Assembly: GCA_022822405.1 (NCBI GenBank)
Contig: JAJEBT010000113.1
Location: 21,099 to 85,098 of the forward strand
DNA from: Alphaproteobacteria bacterium
GTDB lineage: Bacteria > Pseudomonadota > Alphaproteobacteria > MPNO01 > UBA830
Direction of reading: 5' to 3'
DNA: 64,000 bases
Positions 30,829-39,895 of the stretch are shown here, piece by piece (position 1 is the stretch's first letter; every line of letters begins with the position of its first letter). Both the position numbers and the translations under genes were made by a program. The notes beneath the pieces are model-generated. The model did no database searches and was not told the origin of the DNA. It saw only the letters and a program-made list of their open reading frames with translations.

Positions 30829-31863
30829 ATGACGGCAACATCACCTTTTCCTGCGCGCGCGATCGGAACCTGGCTGCTTGCCTGCGCGGCGCTTGTCTTC
30901 CTGATGGTTCTCCTCGGCGGCCTCACCCGGCTGACCGGCTCCGGCCTTTCGATGGTCGACTGGCGGCCGCTCACGGGCTGGCTGCCCCCTCTCGGCCATG
31001 AACAATGGCTGTCCGTCTACGAGGCCTATCGGCAGACGCCGGAATTCCGGCTTGTCAATTCCTGGATGACGCTCGAGGACTTCCGGGGCATCTTCTGGCT
31101 CGAATATCTCCACCGCCTCTTCGGCCGCATCATCGGCGTCGCCTATCTCCTGCCCTTTATCTGGTTCGCCATGCGATACCGGCTGCCCGGACGCATGGTA
31201 TTCCGGCTCGCGGTTCCCTTCGTCCTCGGCGGATTGCAGGGCTTTCTCGGCTGGTACATGGTGAAGTCGGGGCTCGTGGATGAGCCTTCGGTCAGCCAGT
31301 ACCGGCTTGCCGCCCATCTCGGCCTGGCCGTCCTGATCTACGGCTTCCTGCTCTATGGCGGCCTCGACATGCTCCGCGCCGGGCGCCGGCGGTACGGTGG
31401 ATCGGTCGGCGCCATCATGCTGGTTACCGGCATGATCTTCGCGACCATGATCATGGGCGCGTTTCTGGCAGGGCTCGACGGCGGCGGAGTCTATAACAGC
31501 TTTCCCCTGATGGACGGCCATGTGGTGCCCCCGGAAGCGATGACCCTGCATCCGTGGTGGCGGGATCTCTTCGAGAACGTCGCGACGATCCAGTTCGCGC
31601 ATCGCGTCCTGGCGCTGGCGACACTCGGCGCGATACTCGCCCTGTGGCTTGCCGCCCGCAGGAGGGGCTCCGCACGCCGGCTGTCGGCGATGGCCGTCGT
31701 CGCCGCCTGCCAGTTCGCCCTCGGCGCGGTTGCGGTGGTCCACAGCGCGCCGCTCTCCATTGCCTGGGCGCATCAGGCGGGCGCCATGATTCTCTTTTCG
31801 TGCGCGATTTGGGCCTGGCAGGGCGCGGCGCGAAGGCCCCGTTTCGGCCGGAGGCAGCTGTAA
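30829..31863 (+). CDS. ctaA: Heme A synthase, COX15/CtaA type
   Basis: 344 residues with about eight membrane helices. Conserved pieces are LLGGLTRLTGSGLSMVDWRP, the heme-ligand histidines in LEYLHRLFGR, QYRLAAHLGLA, IQFAHRVLAL and AWAHQAGAM, and LDGGGVYNSFPLMDG. This is the type 2 enzyme of alphaproteobacteria and mitochondria, which converts heme o to heme a. Functionally linked to SURF1 at 20.4 kb. Confidence 0.96.
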   Translation: MTATSPFPARAIGTWLLACAALVFLMVLLGGLTRLTGSGLSMVDWRPLTGWLPPLGHEQWLSVYEAYRQTPEFRLVNSWMTLEDFRGIFWLEYLHRLFGRIIGVAYLLPFIWFAMRYRLPGRMVFRLAVPFVLGGLQGFLGWYMVKSGLVDEPSVSQYRLAAHLGLAVLIYGFLLYGGLDMLRAGRRRYGGSVGAIMLVTGMIFATMIMGAFLAGLDGGGVYNSFPLMDGHVVPPEAMTLHPWWRDLFENVATIQFAHRVLALATLGAILALWLAARRRGSARRLSAMAVVAACQFALGAVAVVHSAPLSIAWAHQAGAMILFSCAIWAWQGAARRPRFGRRQL

Positions 31864-32144
31864 CTCTCGCCATGCGGCGGCGCGGCGGCACGAGGAAATG
31901 ACAGGGCGGGCGGCGCACCGGATCCCCTGCCGTGCCGCTTCGCGCAACGTCCGCCAGGACGCCTTGCGGGGGCACCCTCATCTACTCCGAGGCGCTGGCG
32001 GAAGCGACATCCCGGCCGCGCGTTGGCAGGTCGCAGGGATGGCGTCGGGCCCCGGGGTGGCTGCAGCCCCTTCCATTTTTCCGCAAAGACCCTAGTTTGT
32101 CTGTCATTGCAGGAAGTTCCACGGGATCGAGACGGGAAGAAACG

Positions 32145-32969
32145 ATGTTCATACAGACCGAAGACACGCTGAGTGCCGAGACCGTCAGGTTCCTGCCCGG
32201 CCGCGAGGTACTCGCGAGCGGCAGCCTCGATCTGGCGTCGCCGGCAGAGGCCGCGAGAGTCCCGCTGGCGAAACGGCTGTTCGAGCTCGGATCGATCTCG
32301 CGGATCGCGCTCGGCACGGACGAGATACGCGTGACGCGAACTCCGGACGCCGAATGGCACGAATTGCGGCCGCGCATCCTCGCCGCGATCATGGACCATT
32401 TCATGTCGGGCATGCCCGTCATCGAGGAACAGGCCACGGCCCAGCCGGATACCGAAGAGGATCGGGAACTGACAGGCCCGGCTGCCGAAATCAAGGAGAT
32501 CGTCGAAACCCGCATCCGCCCGGCGGCTAGGGACGGCGGCGGTGACGTCTCCTTCGTCGACTTCCGCGACAACGTCGCCTATCTGCGTTTCGACGGAGCG
32601 GCCTACGGGCTGATGCAACCGATCCGGAACATGCTCGGACACTATGTACCCGAGGTCGAGGACGTGCGGGATGCCATCGAACTGGAGGATCGGCCGGGGC
32701 TGCAGACCGAGGAAGGCAAGGCGATCCTCGAATTGCTGGACGCGCACATCAATCCGCAGGTTGCTGCCCATGGCGGCCATATCTCGCTGATCGACGTCAA
32801 GGAAAATACCGCTTTCGTGCGCCTCGAAGGCGGATGCCAGGGATGCTCCGCCTCGTCGGCAACGCTGCGTCAGGGCGTCGAGGTCGAGATCAAGCGGCTG
32901 GTGCCGTCGATCGCCCATGTCGTCGACGTCACCGACCACGCCGCCGGCGCCAACCCGTACTACACCTGA
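32145..32969 (+). CDS. NifU/Nfu family Fe-S scaffold with a second, degenerate NifU domain
   Basis: 274 residues. An Nfu_N domain (residues 1-95: FIQTEDTLSAETVRFLPGREV) is followed by two NifU-like domains. The first, about 110-180 (EIKEIVETRIRPAARDGGGD), has YGLMQPIRN where the cluster-binding CxxC should be. The second, about 190-262, has the intact C231-Q-G-C234 motif in GGCQGCSASSATLRQG. Ordinary alphaproteobacterial Nfu has one NifU domain and about 185 residues. It should carry and hand over [4Fe-4S] clusters. 31864-32144 upstream shows no gene. Confidence 0.9.
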   Translation: MFIQTEDTLSAETVRFLPGREVLASGSLDLASPAEAARVPLAKRLFELGSISRIALGTDEIRVTRTPDAEWHELRPRILAAIMDHFMSGMPVIEEQATAQPDTEEDRELTGPAAEIKEIVETRIRPAARDGGGDVSFVDFRDNVAYLRFDGAAYGLMQPIRNMLGHYVPEVEDVRDAIELEDRPGLQTEEGKAILELLDAHINPQVAAHGGHISLIDVKENTAFVRLEGGCQGCSASSATLRQGVEVEIKRLVPSIAHVVDVTDHAAGANPYYT

Positions 32970-33002
32970 AAGCCGGTCTAAAAGGTTGACTCAAAATACC
33001 AT

Positions 33003-33563
33003 ATGTTGTGTTCACTTCGGAATTATACGGGATATAATGCCAGTCTATTGTGCATAGACTGGACTTTTAGGTCAAGCTCCAAGAGCTTTCAGGCGGGTGA
33101 CATCTTATTTGGCAAGCTGCGCCCCTGTCTTGCAAAGGTCACGTGCCCCAAAATTGCAGGGCGTCGCGTCGGCGAATTTCTTGTTCTTCGTTCACGGCAT
33201 GAAAGGTTCGACGGCAGTTATGCGAAGTACTTCTTGCGGTCAAAATCGGTGATCGAAACGATCAATAGCTCCACTTGCGGTGCCAGAATTCCTCGAGCCG
33301 AATGGGCGTTCACAGGCAGCCTTGCCGTAGTCTGCCCACCCCTTCCCGAACAAACTGCCATCGTTCGGTTCATGGATGACGCTATGGCTAACGCGAGCAG
33401 CATCATCGACCGCGCAAACCGTGAGATCGAACTCCTCCGCAAGTACTGCATCCGCCTGATTGCTGACGTTGTCACTGGCAAGCTCGACGTTCGCAAGGCA
33501 GCAGCCGAGCTGCCGGGTTCGAACCCGGCCGCGGATGGAGACGGAAAGGAGGCAAACCCATGA
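33003..33563 (+). pseudogene. Fragment of a type I restriction specificity subunit (hsdS)
   Basis: The frame encodes only the C-terminal part of an HsdS protein: FQAGDILFGKLRPCLAKV, CPPLPEQTAIVRFMDDAMA, then a long helix ending RLIADVVTGKLDVRKAAAELP, the conserved tail of HsdS. The first target-recognition domain and most of the second are missing. The 5' end abuts nfu in a distinctly AT-richer stretch, marking a recombination junction. It overlaps the DUF433 start by 4 nt (ATGA), so the tail may be kept for coupled translation. Confidence 0.75.
33040..33062. repeat. 9-bp inverted repeat just downstream of a TATAAT element
   Basis: CCAGTCTAT and ATAGACTGG separated by 5 bp, right after TTCACT-N16-TATAAT (33011-33038). 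This could be a promoter-operator driving the DUF433-DUF5615 genes from within the hsdS remnant. The layout is visible; function is a guess. Confidence 0.35.
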
Positions 33564-33787
33564 CCAACTGGTCGAACTGCCCAGCGGTGGAGCGCGATCC
33601 CCAGAAGATCAGCGGCGACTGGGCCTTTACGGGAACCCGGGTGCCGGTGTACGCCCTGTTCGAGAACCTCGAGAGTGGAGCCACCGTAAAGGAGTTTCTC
33701 GAGTGGTATCCCGAGGTCAAGGAGTGGCAGGTGACCGCAGTCCTCAAGCACGAAACCGAATCCCTCAAGACGGCCGCCCAAGCGTGA
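33560..33787 (+). CDS. DUF433 protein, probable antitoxin
   Basis: 75 residues. RDPQKISGDWAFTGTRVPVYALFENLESGATVKEFLEWYP is the DUF433 pattern (winged-helix, VapB-like antitoxin). Start overlaps the hsdS remnant; its stop overlaps the GTG start of the DUF5615 gene. DUF433-DUF5615 pairs are a recognised VapBC-like arrangement and are often near type I restriction genes, as here. Confidence 0.85.
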   Translation: MTNWSNCPAVERDPQKISGDWAFTGTRVPVYALFENLESGATVKEFLEWYPEVKEWQVTAVLKHETESLKTAAQA

Positions 33788-34101
33788 AGATCCTGTTCGA
33801 CCACGGGACACCGGCACCCCTTCGACGGCACCTCCCGGAGCATTCCGTGGACCGGTCTGCGGAGAAGGGATGGGAGTTGCTCAAGAACGGCGAACTGATC
33901 CGCAGAGCCGAAGAGGAAGGCTATGAGGTCATCGTCACCACGGACCAGAACTTACGCTACCAACAGAACCTGACCGGGAGGAGCTTGGGCATTGTCGTGT
34001 TGATGGCCACAGCATGGCCGCGGGTGCAGCACCGAACGAGAGAGATCCGCGCGGCTATCGGGGAAGCGCGGCCAGGCCAGATCCTGGAAATCCCGATCTG
34101 A
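33784..34101 (+). CDS. DUF5615 PIN-like protein, probable toxin
   Basis: 105 residues. It starts MKILFDHGTPAPLRRHL with the first acidic residue of a Mut7-C/PIN-like nuclease fold. NGELIRRAEEEGYEVIVTTDQNLRYQQNL holds the second acidic patch (TTDQN). Likely an RNase toxin paired with the DUF433 protein. GTG start overlaps the previous stop by 4 nt. Activity is inferred. Confidence 0.8.
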   Translation: MKILFDHGTPAPLRRHLPEHSVDRSAEKGWELLKNGELIRRAEEEGYEVIVTTDQNLRYQQNLTGRSLGIVVLMATAWPRVQHRTREIRAAIGEARPGQILEIPI

Positions 34102-34118
34102 AAATCGAGCGCGAAGTC

Positions 34119-34592
34119 GTGACCACCGATACATCCGAATATGGTCTCGGGAGCCTGATCTGCACGGCGCTGGCGGGCAAGACCTGCGCCCTGCTGGCGG
34201 CAGGCGAAATCCGGGAACCAGCGACCGGTTTCGGCGGCGTCGGCTGGAGTTGCGGCAGTTACCGCGATTACGACTGCGAACTCTGCATTGATCTCGCTCG
34301 ACTCACCGCCTTCCTTCGCAGAACTCAACCTGAAGCCGCCGTAGCCCTGGCGCTGGACGACAACGGCCCCACCCAGCCCAAGTTTCTCGCTCGGCTGCAG
34401 GGCGAGGTTACGAAGCGCGGAGCCATCGACGTGCTGCGGCATAGCATTCGACACGGCGCCCACGACCTCGACCTCTTCTACGGCACACCTGAAGTCCAGC
34501 CCTGCGGCATCCCGGGCCGGGCCGCAAAGGGCCTGTCCCGAGGTTACCCGGTCCGCACCGAAGCTCCCGGCCAGCCATCGGCCGGGATCTGA
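34119..34592 (+). pseudogene. N-terminal fragment of a type I restriction endonuclease subunit (hsdR)
   Basis: About 125 residues match the start of HsdR: TTDTSEYGLGSLICTAL, DLARLTAFLRRTQPEAAVAL and FLARLQGEVTKRG, then IDVLRHSIRHGAHDLDLFYGTP. After YGTP (about 34490) similarity ends and unrelated codons run to a stop. The whole nuclease and motor part is gone. With the hsdS remnant it marks a former type I restriction-modification locus; hsdM is absent. Confidence 0.8.
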
Positions 34593-34606
34593 AAGAGATC
34601 CGACGG

Positions 34607-35437
34607 ATGCCCGAGCGCTCAGGCGCCTCCTGGACCGACTTCGAGATCGAGGTCATCGTCGCCGATTATGGGGACATGCTTCGTGCCGAGCTTGCTGGCG
34701 AACCGGTGGTCAAGGTGGAGCGCAATCGTGCGCTGCAGGAGGTCATCAACCGTTCCCACGGTTCGATCGAGTTCAAACACCGGAACATCAGCGCGGTCCT
34801 CGAACTGTTGGGCCTGCCCTACATAAGCGGCTACAAGCCTGCCCGGAACTACCAGCACGCCCTGTTCGAAGCCGTCGAAGCCCACCTTGCCAAAGGCCGG
34901 CTCCTTCACGAACTCGCCACCAAACCGCCGACGATCGCTGTGCCGCCAGAGAGTCTCGTCTTCGGACCGCCGCCGGCGAGACGCGACCAACCGGCGGCGG
35001 GGGATGCGGTCATCGGGCGCATGCTCCGGAAGTACGATCCGGCAGAACGGGACCAACGCGCGCGGGCTCTCGGCGAGGCCGGCGAACGTTTCCTCTACGA
35101 GGCCGAACAGAACCGGCTGTCAGCTGAGGGGCGCGACGATCTCGCGGGGCGGGTCCGCTGGGTGGCAAAGGAGGACGGGGACGGCGCGGGCTACGACATC
35201 CTGTCGTTCTCGAGGGACGGCGGCGAACGGTGGCTGGAAGTGAAGACGACGAACGGCCCGCAGACGACGCCCTTCTGGTTGACGGAAAACGAACGCCTCG
35301 TTTCCGAAGAGCGCCGGGACGTTTTCCGGATAGCCCGCCTCTACGACTTTTCGAGGGCACCTGCGGCATACCAGATCAGGCCGCCGCTGGACCAACACGT
35401 CTGGCTCACCCCCACGAACTATCGCGCCGGTTTCTGA
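34607..35437 (+). CDS. DUF3883 protein with ScoMcrA-like N-terminus, probable restriction-type nuclease
   Basis: 276 residues. The N-terminal domain (EIEVIVADYGDML, SIEFKHRNISAVLELLGLPY) resembles the head domain found in ScoMcrA-type proteins. The C-terminal DUF3883 domain has GEAGERFLYEAEQ, then GYDILSFSRDGGERWLEVKTT, a PD-(D/E)xK-like core with E, D and ExK in order. Such proteins accompany modification-dependent restriction. It looks intact, unlike its hsd neighbours. AAAGAG precedes ATG 34607. Confidence 0.7.
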   Translation: MPERSGASWTDFEIEVIVADYGDMLRAELAGEPVVKVERNRALQEVINRSHGSIEFKHRNISAVLELLGLPYISGYKPARNYQHALFEAVEAHLAKGRLLHELATKPPTIAVPPESLVFGPPPARRDQPAAGDAVIGRMLRKYDPAERDQRARALGEAGERFLYEAEQNRLSAEGRDDLAGRVRWVAKEDGDGAGYDILSFSRDGGERWLEVKTTNGPQTTPFWLTENERLVSEERRDVFRIARLYDFSRAPAAYQIRPPLDQHVWLTPTNYRAGF

Positions 35438-35517
35438 AACGGGCGCGTCCGGACACGGTTTGCCGGCCGGCGGGAGCGCATGTAGGGTGGACGCGGTCGC
35501 CAGGACACGGAAAACGA

Positions 35518-36375
35518 ATGAAACCAGCCCCGTTCACCTACCATGCTCCGGGCTCCGTTCGCGAGGTCGTCGACCTGCTGGCGGAACATGGCGAGGATGC
35601 CAGGATCCTTGCTGGCGGCCAGTCGCTGGTCCCGACGATGAATTTCCGCCTCGCCCGGCCGGACCATCTGGTCGACATAAACGGGGTCGACGAACTCGAC
35701 TATATCGAGGAGCGGGACGGCAGGCTCAGGATCGGCGCGCTGGCGCGTCACGCCGCCTTCGAGATGCCGGTCGCATCCGGCCCGCTGGCAACGCTCCTGC
35801 CCGGGATTGCCCGCCATATCGCCCATCTTCCGATCCGCACGCGCGGAACCTTCTGCGGCAGCATCGCCCATGCGGATCCCGCCTCCGAGTGGTGCCTGGC
35901 GGCAGTGACCCTGGACGCCGATATCGTGGCCCGGAGCGCGGACGGAGAACGGGTCCTGCCCGCCTCCGGATTCATCGACGGTCCGCTGAGCACCGGGCTT
36001 CGGGCCGACGAAATAGTGGTCGAGGTGCAGCTTCCCGTCCTGTCCGCCGGACTTCGCACCGGCTTCGCCGAGTTTTCCAGGCGCGCGGGCGATTTTGCCC
36101 TCGCGATGGCCTGCGCGACGGTCGCTCTCGAGGACGGGCGCATCGCCGAAGCCCGCCTCGGCATCGGCGGCGCCGCGGAGACGCCGACGCGCGTAACCGA
36201 GGCGGAACAGGCCCTCCTCGGCATGGCGCCAGACGCCGAGGCCGCCGGCCTTGCCGCGCGTCTTGCCTCCGAGGCGATCACGCCGCTTGAGGACATTCAC
36301 GGATCGGCCGAATACCGGCGCGAACTGGCCGCCGCCATGGCCCGGCGCGCATTGATGGCAGCCTTCGCGTCATGA
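35518..36375 (+). CDS. Molybdenum hydroxylase, FAD-binding medium subunit (CoxM-like)
   Basis: 285 residues. FAD motifs ILAGGQSLVPTMNFRLARP and TRGTFCGSIAHADPASE are diagnostic of the medium subunit of xanthine-oxidase-family enzymes. It passes electrons from the iron-sulfur subunit to an acceptor. First gene of a medium-large-small set joined by ATGA overlaps, the CoxMLS gene order. Cytoplasmic. Confidence 0.92.
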   Translation: MKPAPFTYHAPGSVREVVDLLAEHGEDARILAGGQSLVPTMNFRLARPDHLVDINGVDELDYIEERDGRLRIGALARHAAFEMPVASGPLATLLPGIARHIAHLPIRTRGTFCGSIAHADPASEWCLAAVTLDADIVARSADGERVLPASGFIDGPLSTGLRADEIVVEVQLPVLSAGLRTGFAEFSRRAGDFALAMACATVALEDGRIAEARLGIGGAAETPTRVTEAEQALLGMAPDAEAAGLAARLASEAITPLEDIHGSAEYRRELAAAMARRALMAAFAS

Positions 36376-38690
36376 GCTGGATCGGACGGCCCGTCCCGCG
36401 CCTCGAGGATCCGGTGCTGGTCCGGGGGGAAGGCGCATTCGTCGGCGACATGGCGGGTTCGGCGAAGGCGATCCGCTTCGTCCGGAGCCCTGTCGCCCGC
36501 GGGCGCCTGAAGGAGGTATCGCGGCCACAGGGAGCGACGGTGATCCTCGCCGCCGACCTCGACGGGGTGGCGCCGATCTGTCCGGTGCTCCACCGGCGCG
36601 ACTACGTTCCCGTCCGCCAGCCGATCCTCGCCGCCGACGCGGTGCGGTATGTCGGCGAGCCGGTCGCCGCCGTCATCGCGGACACGCCCGAGGAAGCCGA
36701 GGACGTGGCCGAAAGGGTAGCCGTCCATATCGATCCCGAGCCCGCGGTCGTCGACATGGACCGGGCACTGTCGGAGAACGCGCCGAAGGTGCATGAGGCC
36801 GCGCCGGGAAACGTTCTCGTCGACGGCGTCATCGACACCGGCGGCGTCGCCGAGGTTTTCGCGAACGCCGCGGAAATCGTCGAGATCGGGATCCGTTCCC
36901 GACGCCAGGCCGCCCTGCCGCTCGAGGCGCGGGGGGCCTGCGCGGCCTTCGATCCCGCGACGCGGCGGGTGACACTCCACGCGTCGCACCAGATGCCGCA
37001 CATGCTGCGGACCGGACTGGCCGACGTGCTGGGCGTGCCGGAGGCAGATCTGCGCGTGGTGGCGCCGGATGTCGGCGGCGCCTTCGGCCAGAAGATGTCG
37101 CTGGCGCCCGAATACGTGATGACGGCCTGGGTCGCGTTCCGTTTCCGGGGGACATTCGCCTGGATCGAGGACCGCCACGAGAACCTGATGGCGTCGTTCC
37201 ATTCCCGCGACCAGCATTACGCGATTCGCGGCGCGTTCGACGGGGAGGGGCGGCTGCTGGCGCTCGATGCGGACCTCCGCTGCAATGTCGGGGCCTATTC
37301 CTGCTACCCAGTGACCTGCGGCGTCGAACCGCTGATGGCGATGGCGGAACTGCCGGGGCCGTACGATTTTCGGGAGTACAAGGTCCGGGCTCGCGGAATC
37401 GCGACCAACACCTGCCCGATGGCCCCCTATCGCGGGGTGTCCCGTCCGGTGCTCACGCTCGCCATGGAACGGCTGATGGATGTCGCCGCCGGGCGCATCG
37501 GCCTGCCGACGCCGGAAATCCGGCGCCGCAACCTGATTGCGGAGTTCCCCTACCGGTCCGCGACCGGAATGGTCTACGACGAGGGATCGTACCGGGAATC
37601 GCTGGAAGTCGCCGAGCGTGCAATCGATCTCGACCGGTTCCGCCGCGAACAGGAAGCGGCACGCGCCGCCGGCCGCTATCTCGGAATCGGTTTCGCGGTC
37701 TTTTCCGAGAGAACCGGCTACGGCACGCCGGCCTTTGCCGCCCGTTCCATGGGCATCACGCCGGGCTACGAACGCGTGAACATCTCGATGGACCCGTCCG
37801 GCTTCGTCGAGGTACGCATCGGCGCCTCACCGCACGGCCAGGGGCTTCGCACCACGCTTTCGCAGATCGTTGCCGACGAGCTCGGTGTCGACATCGACAG
37901 GATCAGGATCAGCCACGGAGACACCGACCGGACGCCCTACGGATGGGGCACGTTCGCCAGCCGCTCGATCGTGATCGCCGGCGGCGCCTGCAAGATCGCG
38001 GCGGCAGGGCTTGCCGAAGAGGTGAAGCGCTTCGCCGGCAAGCTTCTCCAGGTCGAGCCGGACGACGTCTTGCTCGCCGACGGCAACGCCCGTGCAACGG
38101 GGTCGGACGCGAGCATCCCGATCACCGAGATCGCCCGCCAGGTGCATCATCAGTCGCACCAGTTCGGCGAGGATGCCTCAGGCGGGCTGAACTCGGACGC
38201 GATGTACGATCCCGCCGGCACGTTCTCGAATGCCTGTCATGTGGCCATCGTGGAGGTGGATCCCGAGACGGGAGGCGTCGGGATCGAACGTTTCGTCGTT
38301 GTCGAGGACGCGGGCCGGCTGATCAACCCGATGATCGCCGAGGGCCAGGTGCACGGCGGCGTCGCCCAGGGCATCGCCGCCGCGCTTCACGAAGAGATCG
38401 TCTACGACGACGAGGGCCAGATACTGACGACGACGCTGGCAGATTTCCTGCCGCCGACCATGGCCGAGATTCCCGAAATCGAGATACACCACCTCGAAAC
38501 GGTGACGGACGCGTCGGTCAGCGGCGCCAAGGGTCTCGGCGAGGGCGGGCTGATCGGCGCGCCGGCTGCGGTCGTCAACGCGATATCGGATGCGCTCGCC
38601 CCGTTCGGGTGCGACCTGTTCGAAATGCCGGCGACACCGCAGAGGATCCGTGAACTCCTCAGGGCCGCGGCGAGGGATGGCGATGACTGA
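36372..38690 (+). CDS. Molybdenum hydroxylase, molybdopterin-binding large subunit (CoxL-like)
   Basis: 772 residues. RPVPRLEDPVLVRGEGAFVGD is the usual start; GGAFGQKMSLAPEYV, MAPYRGVSRPVLTLAMERL and the C-terminal GLGEGGLIGAPAA with the catalytic Glu build the Mo-cytosine-dinucleotide site. The active loop YRGVSR lacks the Cys of true CO dehydrogenase (form I), so this is a CoxL-like hydroxylase of unknown substrate, probably an aromatic or N-heterocycle or an aldehyde. Confidence 0.92.
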   Translation: MSWIGRPVPRLEDPVLVRGEGAFVGDMAGSAKAIRFVRSPVARGRLKEVSRPQGATVILAADLDGVAPICPVLHRRDYVPVRQPILAADAVRYVGEPVAAVIADTPEEAEDVAERVAVHIDPEPAVVDMDRALSENAPKVHEAAPGNVLVDGVIDTGGVAEVFANAAEIVEIGIRSRRQAALPLEARGACAAFDPATRRVTLHASHQMPHMLRTGLADVLGVPEADLRVVAPDVGGAFGQKMSLAPEYVMTAWVAFRFRGTFAWIEDRHENLMASFHSRDQHYAIRGAFDGEGRLLALDADLRCNVGAYSCYPVTCGVEPLMAMAELPGPYDFREYKVRARGIATNTCPMAPYRGVSRPVLTLAMERLMDVAAGRIGLPTPEIRRRNLIAEFPYRSATGMVYDEGSYRESLEVAERAIDLDRFRREQEAARAAGRYLGIGFAVFSERTGYGTPAFAARSMGITPGYERVNISMDPSGFVEVRIGASPHGQGLRTTLSQIVADELGVDIDRIRISHGDTDRTPYGWGTFASRSIVIAGGACKIAAAGLAEEVKRFAGKLLQVEPDDVLLADGNARATGSDASIPITEIARQVHHQSHQFGEDASGGLNSDAMYDPAGTFSNACHVAIVEVDPETGGVGIERFVVVEDAGRLINPMIAEGQVHGGVAQGIAAALHEEIVYDDEGQILTTTLADFLPPTMAEIPEIEIHHLETVTDASVSGAKGLGEGGLIGAPAAVVNAISDALAPFGCDLFEMPATPQRIRELLRAAARDGDD

Positions 38691-39150
38691 AAAGATCGAC
38701 ATCTCGCTGAACGTCAACGGCAGGAACCACGACATCCGGGTCGAACCGCGGCGCACCCTTGCCGACGCGCTGCGTGACGATTGCGGGCTTACCGGAACGC
38801 ATCTCGGCTGCGAACACGGCGTCTGCGGCGCATGCACGGTGCTTGTCGACGACGAACCGGTCAGATCATGCCTGCTGTTCGCCGTGCAGGCGCGCAACGC
38901 CGCCGTGCGTACGGTCGAGGGCCTGGCCAACGGCGATTCGCTGCACCTGCTTCAGCAGGCGTTCCGCGACCACCACGGGCTGCAGTGCGGCTTCTGCACC
39001 CCGGGCTTCCTGATGCTGGCCACGCGCATCCTCGAAAAGACGCCGGACATCGAGGATGGCGAATTGCGCGAGGTGCTGTCGTCGAACCTGTGCCGCTGCA
39101 CCGGCTACCAGAACATCCTGAAAGCGGTGCGCGCGGCGCTCGGCCGGTAG
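38683..39150 (+). CDS. Molybdenum hydroxylase, 2Fe-2S small subunit (CoxS-like)
   Basis: 155 residues. Plant-type [2Fe-2S] motif [15 protein letters not shown] with a distal Cys, and the C-terminal cluster CGFCTPGF plus CRCTGYQ. Start ATG 38683 lies inside the large-subunit gene; ATG 38677 is an alternative with poorer spacing to the GAGGG site. Completes the first three-subunit enzyme; its stop converges on the isochorismatase gene. Confidence 0.92.
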   Translation: MTEKIDISLNVNGRNHDIRVEPRRTLADALRDDCGLTGTHLGCEHGVCGACTVLVDDEPVRSCLLFAVQARNAAVRTVEGLANGDSLHLLQQAFRDHHGLQCGFCTPGFLMLATRILEKTPDIEDGELREVLSSNLCRCTGYQNILKAVRAALGR

Positions 39151-39181
39151 ATCGCCGTCCGTGCCGGGCCGGCCGGCCGGT

Positions 39182-39895
39182 TCATGCGGCCTGGTGGCGG
39201 TCCGCTTCCGCAGCACCGGCCGACAGCCGCTGCCATTCGCTGACCAGGTCTTCGCTCTCCATCACCAGGCCGAGATGAAGCGACAGCATCTTGAGCGCCG
39301 CCTCCTCCATCTCCTCGTTGGTTCCCCGGACAAGATCCCGGAGCGCGACGACGCGATAGCCCAGGTTGCTGCCGTCGAACGCGGTGTTGAGAACGCAGCA
39401 ATCGGTCATCCCGCCATTGATGACGATCGTCCTGGCGCCCATGTTGCGAAGCAGGAAATCGAGATCGGACGGGTAGAAGGCGGTGAGCCGCTTCTTGGTC
39501 TGGACTATGAGGTCCCCCTCCACCACCTCGGTCGCGAATTCCGTCCAGCGCGTGCCCTCGATGGCATGTTCGTCGGAGTTCGGAATGTCGCCCACAAACA
39601 GCGGAAACACCAGCCGCCACGCCGACTTCAGGCCGTTGATGTCGTCGACGCCGCCCTTCCGGAGCACCGAACGCACATGAATGACGGGAACCCCGAGCCG
39701 GCGCGCAACGGCATGAAAGCCGTCAATCGGGCCGACTATCTCCCGCGCCCGCGGCGCCGGGCAAGGGCAGTCCGGCGTATCCGCGAGGTGCCCCTGGTGC
39801 ATGTCGATGGAAACCACGACAGAGTTCGACGGCTCGACGAATTCCTCGAATCCGCTGTCAAGCTCTTTCGGTTCTCCGTAGACGAATGCGCGCAT
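39182..39895 (-). CDS. Isochorismatase-family cysteine hydrolase
   Basis: 237 residues. Catalytic triad of the family: D31 in VVVSIDMHQGH, Lys in QTKKRLTAFYPSDLD, and Cys in INGGMTDCCVLNTAFDG preceded by the cis-peptide Gly-Met. Members hydrolyse small amides (nicotinamide, maleamate, ureidoacrylate, N-carbamoyl compounds). Placed between two molybdenum hydroxylases, it might process an amide from heterocycle degradation; that is inference. Confidence 0.88.
   Translation of the reverse strand: MRAFVYGEPKELDSGFEEFVEPSNSVVVSIDMHQGHLADTPDCPCPAPRAREIVGPIDGFHAVARRLGVPVIHVRSVLRKGGVDDINGLKSAWRLVFPLFVGDIPNSDEHAIEGTRWTEFATEVVEGDLIVQTKKRLTAFYPSDLDFLLRNMGARTIVINGGMTDCCVLNTAFDGSNLGYRVVALRDLVRGTNEEMEEAALKMLSLHLGLVMESEDLVSEWQRLSAGAAEADRHQAA

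Noticed and set aside
36372..38690. True carbon monoxide dehydrogenase large subunit
   Set aside because: The active-site loop reads YRGVSR without the Cys of form I CO dehydrogenase; only a CoxL-like hydroxylase is supported.
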